From contig CP087216.1 of assembly GCA_020912385.1 (NCBI GenBank), positions 1,736,001 to 1,800,000 of the forward strand: a stretch of 64,000 bases of DNA. Direction: 5' to 3'. A program made the position numbers and the translations under genes. Below, piece by piece: positions 32,824 to 43,241 of the stretch (position 1 is its first letter; every line of letters begins with the position of its first letter). The notes beneath the pieces are model-generated. The model did not search any database and had not been told where the DNA came from. It was given only the letters and a program-made list of their open reading frames with translations. Origin of the DNA: Neofusicoccum parvum (taxonomy: Eukaryota; Ascomycota; Dothideomycetes; Botryosphaeriales; Botryosphaeriaceae).

Positions 32824-35800
32824 ATGAGCGGCTATCTCTGGAAATACTACCTCGAAGATGATGTCGAAGCTTTTCGACACCTGCTGGAAGGCGCCTCCTT
32901 CCATGTGCGCCCGCAAGCGCCGAGGTCCCACACCGGCGCACAGCCCGGAGCCGGAGGCGGAGGCAGTTCTGGCGCCTTCATAGGCAGTCCCGGCAGCCTT
33001 GGGACTTCCCCGACGTTGACCACCCGCGCGCGCCGGGACATTGGCGGCACCCCGAGGTCTGCGAATGCGCTGACACGCGCCGATATCAACTCCAAGGACG
33101 CGAATGGCCTGACTCTCTTGCACCACGCCGCCTCCTCGACTTCCGAAAACGCGTTCGCCTTCGCAACGGCTCTGCTCGAGCACCCTCTGACGGACGTGTA
33201 CGCCCAGGACCTCGAAAACGGTTGGACCGCCTTGCATCGCGCCTTCTATTTCGGCAATGTCGCTATTGCGCGCTCCATAATCGATCGCGACGTACTTGAT
33301 GCGCTGGGACACGGCACGGGCGGATTGGTTCAACACGCTGGCGGGTTGATTAAGATAAAGGATAAGGAAGGAAATGGGCCGCTAGATCTGTTTGCCACAA
33401 CAATCGCAGATCGCACTCTGAGACCGGAAGACGACTCGCGAGCGGACGTGAATGGCGACGATGACGATGACTTCACATACGATGATAATGGCGATGGCGA
33501 GGACAGGCTTTCCCGTAGGAAACTTGCGCCGGGAATGGACATTCATGGAGACGAGCTTTTCACGTTCGGCAGCAACAGGAATGTCACTCTGGGTTTTGGT
33601 GACGAAGACGATCGGCAGTTCCCCGAGCGCATTATTCTCCGGAGGCCGGATCATCTCCTCAGGAGGTTCTACCGCGAGCACTTGGATCATAAGCAACAAA
33701 ACTGGTCTTACATGGACTCTTCGACCAGCGACTTGCCATCCCTGTCAATGATCCAGAATGTGCCGGTGTCTGATCTTCCGACTATCATCCGAAGCACACC
33801 ACTTCTCATTCAGGATGTCCAGATGTCGAAGCTTCATACTGCCGTCTTGACCTCGGATCCTGAGTCGAATCTCTACATGTGTGGCCATGGACCTGGTGGC
33901 CGTCTGGGTACCGGTGACGAGACCACCCGATTTCAATTTACATGCATAGAGGGAGGCGCTCTTGCTAAGAAGAAGGTCATCGCAATCGCGCTTGGGCAAA
34001 ACCATTCATTAGCTCTCTCCGACGAGGGTGAAATTTTCTCCTGGGGTAACAACGTGTATGGTCAATTAGGCTACAGTCTACCCAAGACCCTCAACAATGA
34101 AGACCCCATTCAGCTCCTGCCCCGACAAATCTTCGGGCCTCTCAAGAAAGAAACCGTCATCGGTGTCGCTGCGTCCAGGATTCACTCGGTCGCGCATACG
34201 GCCACCTCGTTGTATACGTTTGGCAAAAACGAAGGCCAGCTTGGAATCGTCGACTCCGACGCGCGGTCGCTAGAATTCCAAGTCACTCCCCGAAAGGTCG
34301 CCGCTTCGCTCTTCTCTTCGCCTATCAAGTCAGTCAGTGGTATCGAGCGAGCTACAGTCTGTCTGCTCGAGAACCATGAAGTCTGGGTCTTCGCGAACTA
34401 TGGTTATGCAAAGGTTTCGTTCCCGCTGGACGGTTTCTCAAATTATTTCCTCAAGCAGAGCTTCTTGACCACAAAGTACGACACAACGCCAAACAAAATC
34501 TGCAAAGTCACGGCAGGCGGAGACAACATATGCGCTCTTTCAACTAACGGTGAAATCTACACTGTCGCGGTGAGCAAGCGTTCTGAATCGGGCCAAGACA
34601 GCACGGCATCAACAACGAACCCTACTAAGATTCGCGGAGCGTTGTCTCAACCTTACCGGATCTGGTCACTCAAGAAGGGCTACATGGCTGCTCGTGATGT
34701 CGATGTGGACCAGGATGGTTCCGTAATCCTGGCCACGCAAGCTGGCAGCGTCTGGACCCGAGTGAAGAGAGCAAAGATCAAGGATGCCACTGCTTCTGGA
34801 ACTGGTGATTACAGGCCAAAGGACTACAAGTTCCTTCGAGTCCCTGGTTTGACCCGCGTCACGGCGGTGCGAGCGTCGGCCTTTGGCGCGTATGCGGCTG
34901 TGCGCAAAGACTGCGATGTTACGAAGACTCAGGTTCAGGTAGACCCACCAACTCTCTGGAATGACGTGTTCCCACTTCTGCCGTTTGGAGACTGGGCGTT
35001 GCAGGACGACGAGTCAGACGATGGCATGCAAGCCTCAGATACTCAGATTCTCACAAAACGCGCGCTTGAGTCGCAGGACTTCGAGCAGGACATGAAGGAC
35101 GTCCTCTTCGGCGTGGACGCGGATGATGCTACGTTCGACCTCGTTATTGGTTCCACAGTCTCTGACGTTCGTATACCGGTTCACCATTGGGTCTTTGCTG
35201 GCCGGAGCAAAGTCCTTCGACAAGGCCTGTCCGAGTTCCAGCAGAAAGGTGCCTTCTCTGTCCCTGAAGTTCTTTCTGTGGAGAGAGACGATCGTGGCCG
35301 AACAATCGTCATGCTGCAGGGCATGGACATACTCACGATGTTCAACTTCGTGCTGTACGCCTACACTGACAACATTGTCGATTTCTGGCATTACACACGG
35401 CAATATCCAAAGCTGGCGTTCCGGTATCGCCAAATCCGAGCAGAACTCATGAAGCTGGCTCTTCGACTGGAGCTTAAGCAACTTGAACCAGCTGTCCGAC
35501 AAATGGTCAAGCCGAGAAAATCTCTCACCACAGACATGGAGCTAGCCATCAAAGACCCTGCATTTTTCGAAGATGGCGACGTCATCATAGAACTTGCAGA
35601 CAGCGAGCTCAGGGTTCATAGTGTACTGATGGTCCAAAGATGCCCTTTCTTTGAGGGCATGTTCAAGGGTCGAGCAGCAGGCCTGTGGCTCGCTGGCAGA
35701 CGGGAAGCGTCAGCAGATCCCAAGGAAGCCATCAGGATTGATTTGAAGCACATCGAGATGCATATCTTTGAGCTGGTCCTGCGGCATTTGTACGCAGACG

Positions 35801-38121
35801 CGGGTGACGAGCTCTTTGATGATTTTGTTTCCGACAACCTTGGGGAATTCCTTGCTCTGAACGACTTCTTGGATCACGTTATGGACGTCATGTCTGTGGC
35901 GAACGAGTTGATGCTGGACAGATTGTCTCAAGTCTGCCAGCAAGTGGTTGGGCGATATGGTAAGCATGGCTGCGTCTGTCTTACATTAGTGATGCTAATA
36001 TCCGTAGTCAACGTTCGGAACGTCTGTCAATTGCTCAATGCCATATCGCCATGCTCCGTCACCGAGTTCAAGGATGCTGGGCTTGAGTACATTTGCCTCA
36101 GCTTGGAGGCAGTCATGCAGAGCGGGTATGTGGCCTGATCCCCCCACCCATGGCGAGTTTCTCTGACTAGCTATTGCAGGCTTCTCGATGAACTTGATGA
36201 GGACCTGATTCTCGAATTGGATCAAATCGTGCGCGAAAACCAAGTGGCTTGCCTACCCATCGCAAAGAGTGGCCGCGCCGAGGCGCTGTTGTTCGAGAAG
36301 TACCCTGAACTCGCCGAGCAAATCGACCGCAGGAAGAGAGCCAAGGTGGACGCCATCATGCTGCAAAATAAGTATGCAGATGGCTCTGCTCGTATTTCCT
36401 CATCGCTCAAGGCATGCAGCTATGATGACTTGTCGTCGTCGCCGATGCAGCAAAAGGCTCGGCGGCGCTCAGCTAAGGATTTCAAAGCTGTGCAGGAGAG
36501 TCCCATGCTTACACCAGCTCTCAAGGGTAAGGGCTCGGTAGCGGATTTGATGTTTGACATGGACGACGATGCCGATTCGGACAATGACGAGCTTGATTTT
36601 GAACGCACGGTCAAGTCTCCTACGTCAGTCCTAGGTGGCCCTGTCCAAGATGTTCCTCCGGAAGCAGGTTCACCGTCAAGTCCATGGAAAATTCCCAAAG
36701 TCGCCAGCAGAGGTGTTTCTAATTCTGCAATTACCAGCCCTTCGTCTCAGACCCCCATAGGCTTTGATACTCCCTCTCTGGACTCGAGGACTGCGCCGAT
36801 CAATCGTACTGCGGACAAGCCATGGGGTACAGCGCCTTTGCAGACGAGCAAGCTAGACTTGAAGGGTATCATGGCGGAAACCTCGACAAGACAGCCATCT
36901 AACATTTCCCTTGCATTATCCGAGCAAGCCAGAAGGGAAGATCGATCAACCAGTTCATTCGCCACTACCAAGCTATCTCAGAAGGAGCGGAAGAAGCTAC
37001 AACAGCAGGCATCAAAAGCTCAACCAGCCGCCAATCCCGCTGCGAATGAGCCGATACCGGCACCATCACCCTGGCAAATGAAGCCCCCAGCAGCGAAGGT
37101 TGCGCTTAAGGACGTTCTCAAATCAACGTCCCCAGGACCGTCAAGTCCACAGCCGACCCGTCCGAACCTGACGATGCGGCAAACCATTGCAAATAATGGG
37201 CCCGCTTCCAAACCCAAGGCCACACCCCCTTTCACCACTGTAACATCCGGCCCCGCCGCTGCTTCCCTGCCACAAATGTCGCCTACCAACACCGCCTCTG
37301 CCAACAACAACACCAAACTCACCACCCAAACCCCCACCAACGCCGGCAAGGGCTTCGCCATCTCCCGTGCCGACCAGATGTCCTCGTCACCCTCTCTGCC
37401 CCAGTCCATCCGCCACATCGCCGCCACGCCCCATGCCGAGGCGTCGCTTCAGCTGAGCATGGCCGACATTTTAAGTCAGCAGCAGGCCGAGAAGGACGTC
37501 ATCGCGCAGGCAGCTGCGAAGAGGAGCCTGCAGGAGATCCAGCAGGAGCAAGAATTTCAGGAGTGGTGGGACAAGGAGAGCAAGCGCGTGATGGAGGAGG
37601 AGGAGGCGCGCGCGAGAAGGGAGGTGGGCGGCAGCGGTGCAAAGAAGGGCGGTAGGGGTAAGGGTAAGGGGGCCGATCCGGGCGGGAGGAAGGGCAAGAA
37701 GAGCGAGCAAGTCGCCGTTGCCGAGGAGGCGGAAGGAGAGGACGGCGGGAGGAGAGGTGCCGGGAAGAGGGGTGGCGGTCGTGGCGGCGGCGTCCCGAAC
37801 GCCGTCGCTGGCGCGAAGAGAGGCGCGAAGGGCAAGGGCGACGTGCCTGACGCCAGGGAGAAGGACAGACCAGACCCCACCGCCACCACCAAACCTCCGA
37901 CAAGGCCGAAGAAGGAGAGGAGCGCCAAAGCCAACACACCAGCCACTCCGGCTCCGACTGGAGAGGGAGCAGGCGTCCCCACCGCTGCTGACGCTCAGCA
38001 GCTCGGCGGCGGTCCCGTGCAGCACCCTAAGCAACCGCGCAAACCTCACCACCACCATCGCCGCGGAGGTGGAGGACGCCAGCCCAGCGACCAGCATCCC
38101 AACCCACCCACCAAAGCATAA
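32824..38121 (+). CDS. Ankyrin + RCC1 + double BTB protein (IBTK/Btb3-like)
   Basis: Exons are 32824-35959, 36008-36125 and 36180-38121, giving 1,731 residues. The first intron is only 48 bases and contains no in-frame stop, so retention would be silent for the frame. Ankyrin repeats cover about 88-165 (NGLTLLHHAA, NGWTALHRAFYFGN). RCC1-type propeller repeats span about 242-640 (ELFTFGSNRNVTLGFGD, EIFSWGNNVYGQLG, LYTFGKNEGQLG). Two BTB/POZ domains follow, at about 771-880 (FDLVIGS...VPVHHWVFAGRS-like) and 918-1030 (DVIIELADSELRVHSVLMVQRCPFF). This order matches human IBTK and S. pombe Btb3, which act as Cullin-3 adaptors, so a role in ubiquitination is inferred. The last 600 residues are disordered, with a coiled coil (QEFQEWWDKESKRVMEEEE) and a Lys/Gly/Arg-rich tail. 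Confidence 0.88.
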
Positions 38122-39207
38122 GCATGTTCCAAAGGGGTGAACGGATTTTTCTCTTTCTTGTACAGATACTGTTTTGGTATTCTCCTCTTCTCTTACATTT
38201 CTCTAAAAGGCAATCGCAATACCAGTATCGCTATTCTTTTAGTTCTTCTCCGTTGAGGCTAGTTTAGTTCTATATCGCTTCTACCTTTTTACAATCTGTC
38301 GCGAGTTGTGTTGGGAAAAAAAAAAAGACCGGTTGGGGAGAAGGAAGGTTTGGAGTTGGTGTGGTGATAGACATAGACGTTGGGGCGGAAGGAAACGATT
38401 ATGAAGTACATTCAGGAGAGCAACGATCTTGAAGTCAGAAAAAGTGTGACTATGGTGACGAGGTTTTGTACGTATTCACGAGATATCTATTAGATTGTCA
38501 TAAGAGCTGCGTTCTCTTCGTGATTGTTTGTCGGATGATAGCAGGAGTGTATACGTACACCGGTTTGATGAAGCCGCAGAAAACCTCTATGGGCTTGACC
38601 TGATGTTCAACATTCTCTCTCACTTGAATTAACGACTCAGTCTCTCACAATGGACTGTTGAGATTGATGAAAGATGCTGAATTGATTCATTTCTTCCTAG
38701 CTTACTGCTGTATTGCTACTTGCCTGAATATGCATTGCATGTTTATCCGTGCCAGGAAATTCTATCAGGAACATGCAGGTGAAGCTAAATTTTTTTTCGC
38801 CTTTTTAGAGGCAGCCAAAAGTAAGCGAAAAAGAAAGTGTACGTCAGTGACGTAAGAGAAATCTTGATGGGTTAGTTGATGCACAGGAAGAAAAATCAGT
38901 TGCCTAGACTCGTTTGTCTTCAACTCGCTCATGCGAGAGAGTGAACAGTAGGACAAAAGAGAAATAGTACAGCAAGTGCTACATCTTAAGAGACCAGCGG
39001 GTGGTGTTGCAAGATTCCGGCAACCTGGTATCAAGCTGCGATACGAAAGCCAGCCTAAGCATTATGAAGGCGTAGGTGCTGGCCGGGAGGGATGAGCTCA
39101 GCCGTCATGCGAATGCGAGTTCCAGCAGGAAGATTGAAATTCGGGTCTGGAGTGGTAATGGTTTCCACTTTACCATTCACTTGGAATTGTGCAAAGACGT
39201 CAACGTT
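38122..39207. other. Convergent intergenic region
   Basis: About 1.1 kb of AT-rich sequence between the IBTK-like gene and a converging gene. It includes an 11-base A run at 38316-38326 and T-rich 3'-UTR-like stretches. Small frames here begin at non-ATG codons. No gene is supported. Confidence 0.5.
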
Positions 39208-40799
39208 CTACGTCTTTCCAGTACCTCCGCAAATTTTTGCCAACGCGTTCAGTTTTGCCGTACGTTGAGGTCTCGTGGCCTGGATATTCAGAGGCGAATG
39301 AGAGAGATTATGTCCTGCTAAGCTGGTTGCATTCTGAGCCAGTCTTGTTGCTTGAAGTGACGCTTGAAGCTCGGAGTTGGCGTTTGCTGTCTCTCGAAGT
39401 TGACGCTGGACGGAGTTGAATGTATGTGTGGCCGTATGCTCAGAGGATGCACTAGTCATATGTGAGGATGGCTGTCGTCCGGAATATGGCATTGGTGAGC
39501 CCAAGGTCACAGCACCAGGAGCTCTCTGGCTGACGGTGTGTACCATACCAGGTTTCTTGAATGCAGAACTGTAGTGTGCCATGTTCGCATTTTGTGAGCG
39601 TATGGTGGCTGGTGAGCTGGCACGCTGCTGGAAATCATAGTTGAGCATTAGGCTCTGGTCAGTTGCCACGTCGTGGTTGTTGTAGAATCTCTTCTCCGGA
39701 AGAGTGTTCTTGCTTGTGTTTTCGCTGACACTAGTGGTAGTGAAGGGAAGCTGAGTCTTGGTCTGTGGATATTTCCTCGAGTAATCAAAGACGGTAAGGC
39801 GCTTGTTGTAATCTTTGAACATCTCATTCGAAGACTGCTCTTGGTCTTTCAGTGCTTGCGCAGACTCTACAGTTGGACGGTAGAATTCATTAATGGTAGC
39901 CTGTGAGGACGGTATCTGGGATAATGATCATGGTTAGTCAAAGCGCAAGCAAGTGAGCTGTCGTGGATTGATTGCGTTAAACCTTGATTCGCTTCGCAGC
40001 GCGTAAGTTCAAATCGGAGGCCTTGCGTTTCTTATCCGGATGCATTGAGACAACGGCTCCTTTTGCTAATGGATCACCAGAATATTCAGCGGAGTTCTGC
40101 TGGTGCTGGCTGAATCCCGGAGGAACTTGACGAGGCTGTATGGCAACTTGGGACATGGTGTTTGGATTAGCGGCAATTGCCCTGGCACCACTTATTTGTC
40201 TGTAAATCCAGTCATCAGCTTGAGTTGAGAATACTGCAGCATTGATATATCGGGATGCAATACAAGGAATCCACGACTTCCTCGATCCACGCCTGTGTTC
40301 GAAAGTGCGGCAGCGCCGCTCTTGCAGAGAAAGAGTCTGCTGAAGTCACCGAGGTCGATGATGAGGGGGGAATCTGTGAGCCTTTGTATCCTGGAGAGCC
40401 AGCTGCAGTGCCGTTCCAGCCAACGGGAACTGAGCTTGTAGAGACGGCATGTCCGGCAGTCGGGTGAAGCATGATGGTAGGGACGCTCGTTGCGGGCGGC
40501 GGAGTGGGAAGCAATTGCTGAGCCGTAGCCTGTGGAGTTTGCCTAGACGCGAATGTTGGGAATTCAATAGGTTCAATCGCGGGCCGCAACACCTCCGGAA
40601 GCGCGTCGACATTTCCTGTAAGCACATTGTACCGTTGCAGCTCGACATAGTACTTCTCGGATCGATTAAGTGGATGAGCCAGCCCAGACTTCATCTGAAG
40701 CCGCAGCTCGTCCCTTCTACTGCCGTATGGAGCTCTGTATCCGCGGGGGCGCTCTGGTAGCTGGGGCGGCTGGCCACCAGCTGTCTGCTGGCCGGACAT
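39208..40799 (-). CDS. Hypothetical protein, disordered with basic nuclear-localisation-like patch
   Basis: On the minus strand the model is 40799-40264, 40199-39983 and 39915-39208, giving 486 residues, with phases that agree at both introns (64 and 67 bases). The start is the first ATG (MSGQQTAGG). The N-terminal 90 residues have charged helices (RDELRLQMKSGLAHPLNRSEKYYVELQ). A Ser/Thr/Pro-rich stretch follows, then a bipartite basic patch (HPDKKRKASDL...AAKRIK, about residues 230-250) that could be a nuclear localisation signal. The C-terminal third is Ser/Asn/Gln-rich with short helices (NSVQRQLRETANANSELQASLQ). I recognise no family. The first intron was chosen over alternatives because it is the only one keeping phase. 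Confidence 0.6.
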
Positions 40800-41504
40800 G
40801 GCAGGGAACGGCACAGGTGCAGGATGTCCAACGCTAGGCGTACTTTGAGCGAGGGGTCCGAGTGGAATTGAATGTGGACGGCCCCATGAGATGTGGGTCT
40901 GAGAGGTTGAAGTGAAGTGTGAGGCGCGGTGCGGGTTGAAGATCCGCTGAGCAGCAGGTGGGCCTCGGTTACGTCATAGTCCGTGCAGAGGGAAGTCGCA
41001 ACTGCCGTCATCAGACAAAGCGCTACGCTTCACAGAGGCAGGATCGAAGATTCGCTTGCTAGTTTGCATATGGCCGGTTCGAAAAGATGCAACCGGGAGT
41101 GTCTCTCAAATATGGCGCGAGTCGAAGCTTTTCATTCAGACGTAAGGTGAACACAGAGGAAAGGATGCACTAATGCTATACGGATTGACTGCCTCGTCAC
41201 ATGAAGACATACGGTGGCTCCGCCATGTCGGATGACTTTGTAGAGGAGGAGCGGCGAAAGCAAAGAGTGTTGGAGTAGCAAAGAAATTTGTGGTAGCGAC
41301 GAGAGCTCGGAGCTTATTGAACCAGCATTCATATGAGTGTGTCGCCGCAACGACTTCAAGAATCGGCATCTATTACAAGCTCTATAATGCAGCCCTTGAG
41401 ACCAAATTAACCCTCTAAATTCCTCCGCAAGCCAGGCCAACGCCGTCAGGAAATGCTACACAGGCCCCGTAACGCCACCGAATGCCAATTTGCCATCATC
41501 AATA
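40800..41504. other. Intergenic region (about 700 bases)
   Basis: Lies between two minus-strand genes and contains the 5' leader of the hypothetical gene and the 3' end region of the flavoprotein fusion. An open frame at 40691-41011 (-) overlaps the start of the hypothetical gene in another phase and has no domain. Nothing else is seen. Confidence 0.45.
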
Positions 41505-43241
41505 TCAGTTCAACACTTTCGTCCGCATCCATTCGCTGGTGCCAACCCCCAAGTTGAGCCCGTTCAATGCCCACCAGCGCCGGACCTGCTGACCCTTGAC
41601 GCCTTCTACCCCATCTTCTAGCGCCTCTTCGATATCGCAGGTCTTGTACTCCACTCTCAGACCACTCTTCTTCCACCACTCCAAGACATCACGATGCCCC
41701 ATCTTTGTGGCGCCAACGAGCACTTGGTTATCGTAAATCATCTTCTCGCCGTGAAGAGACTGCCAGAAGGCCAGAATGTCGACGTGGCCGTGCGTCGAGG
41801 CTAGCTTGGCGACCGTGTCCTCGTGAGAGAAGGGGATCGACGATGTGACCCACCAACGCAGAGTCGAAAGCGAACCTGCCTGCGTAGCAAACGAAATCGC
41901 TTTGCCAGGCTTGAGGCGGAGGGGCTTGCGAGTGGGTGGGACGCTGCCCTCCGGTTCTGACTCATCGCCGCTGGTGCGAACCTGGCCGTCGTCGCGCATG
42001 CTGGCCCTCTTCCACCACTCGAGCACTTCAACCTGGCTCTTGCTGCTCGCCTGCTCGAGAGCCGCCTCGGTGTATTTCATCGGCAGGCCGGAGTTCCGCC
42101 ACCATTCCAGAACGTGGACGTAGCCGGCCCGACTCGCACCGTCAACGGCGTCTACTGTGTATTCCTTGTTCAGGAAAGTCGGTGAGGTACGCCAGTATTC
42201 GAGGATCTCGACGCGTCCAAAAATAGCGGAGGCCTTGTCGGGCAGAAAGGCGTGACCGAAGGTAGCCCAGTACAGGTCCTTATGGTTGGTCTCCAGGTAG
42301 TTGAGCAGGGGGACCATGGCAAAACGCATGATTACACGGACGGCTTGCTGTGAGAGCCATTGTGGGGCGGTGTGCATATCAAATAATTCCTTGACATCGT
42401 CCAGCGTGCCGGTCAATATAGCCCATTCCAATTTATCCATGAAGCTGTGTGGACCATCTTTGCTAGCTGCTCGCAGCCAAGAAGGTGGTGTGGGGAGAGT
42501 CGTGTATACGTTCAGATTTTTTGCCAGCTCCCAGTCGCCTGTAAAGTCCAAAATCATGGACCATATCTCGGGCGGTAGAGTGCGTGACGTTCTTGCAGCA
42601 GGCCGCAGAGACAGACTGCTCTTCGAGGTGTGTCCCAGTGACATATCCACATCATGCCCAAGGGTCATAAGATCCAACTGGTTCTGAATCGCGCCCATGA
42701 GCTCGTCTCTCCCCTCCCATGGCAGATATCTCATCCCCTTGGACTCGAAGGTCCAAAGCAGGGGCTGGAGCACGCGTACCCAGTTCCACTTTCTCCGGAT
42801 TTTGCTGAGCTGTTTCTTCGTCATCGGGTTCTCCCACATCAGCGTAGACATTCCCAAGACTAGCAGCGTGCGCTTTGAAACATCCCAGCTCCTCAGTATC
42901 TCTAGTGTCAAGCTGTCGGTGACGCCATGCAGCATCTTAGCTAAGGTGTTCGCGTCCATGGGGGCCAGGACGAGGAGATCAGCCCACGCGCAGAGCTCAG
43001 CGGCGGTACGGTGGACGTCATCGTGGTAGCTGAATGGGCGGCACGGCCGCGACCGGTCGGTCGAGACATTCGGGATGGACGCATACGGGGCGGATGTCTT
43101 CCAAGCTTGGGAGTCGACAATGCTCCGCACGGCAATGTTGTCCTGGGCGGCGAGGGTTGCGAGGAAGGGGTCTTCGATGGGCGAGGGGATGGAGGAGGCG
43201 ACGAGGATGCGCAGAGCCCGCGCACTTTCTATCGACGGCAT
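41505..43241 (-). CDS. Hal3/PPCDC-like flavoprotein fused to F-box-like segment and ankyrin-like repeats
   Basis: A single exon of 578 residues. The frame extends to 43424 only from a GTG; the first ATG is 43241 (MPSIESARALRILVASS). Residues 10-190 form a flavoprotein (HFCD) domain: RILVASS, ELCAWADLLVLAPMDANTLAKM (82-103) and LGMSTLMWENPMTKKQL (129-145). These match Hal3/phosphopantothenoylcysteine decarboxylase motifs, but the PAMN-type asparagine is replaced by Ser and the expected active-site His before the ELxxWAD strand is Ala. FMN binding may survive; decarboxylation is unlikely. Residues 221-246 (TLPPEIWSMILDFTGDWELA) resemble an F-box start. From about 270 there are roughly seven degenerate ankyrin-like repeats of 33-35 residues with the core GHxDVLEWWKxSGL. 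I do not know a characterised protein with this order. Confidence 0.8.
   Translation of the reverse strand: MPSIESARALRILVASSIPSPIEDPFLATLAAQDNIAVRSIVDSQAWKTSAPYASIPNVSTDRSRPCRPFSYHDDVHRTAAELCAWADLLVLAPMDANTLAKMLHGVTDSLTLEILRSWDVSKRTLLVLGMSTLMWENPMTKKQLSKIRRKWNWVRVLQPLLWTFESKGMRYLPWEGRDELMGAIQNQLDLMTLGHDVDMSLGHTSKSSLSLRPAARTSRTLPPEIWSMILDFTGDWELAKNLNVYTTLPTPPSWLRAASKDGPHSFMDKLEWAILTGTLDDVKELFDMHTAPQWLSQQAVRVIMRFAMVPLLNYLETNHKDLYWATFGHAFLPDKASAIFGRVEILEYWRTSPTFLNKEYTVDAVDGASRAGYVHVLEWWRNSGLPMKYTEAALEQASSKSQVEVLEWWKRASMRDDGQVRTSGDESEPEGSVPPTRKPLRLKPGKAISFATQAGSLSTLRWWVTSSIPFSHEDTVAKLASTHGHVDILAFWQSLHGEKMIYDNQVLVGATKMGHRDVLEWWKKSGLRVEYKTCDIEEALEDGVEGVKGQQVRRWWALNGLNLGVGTSEWMRTKVLN

Noticed and set aside
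40215..40263. C-terminal extension of exon 1 of the hypothetical gene to the stop at 40215
   Set aside because: Splicing at 40263/40200 keeps phase and joins to a long coding exon; the read-through end looks like intron with a typical branch site and acceptor.
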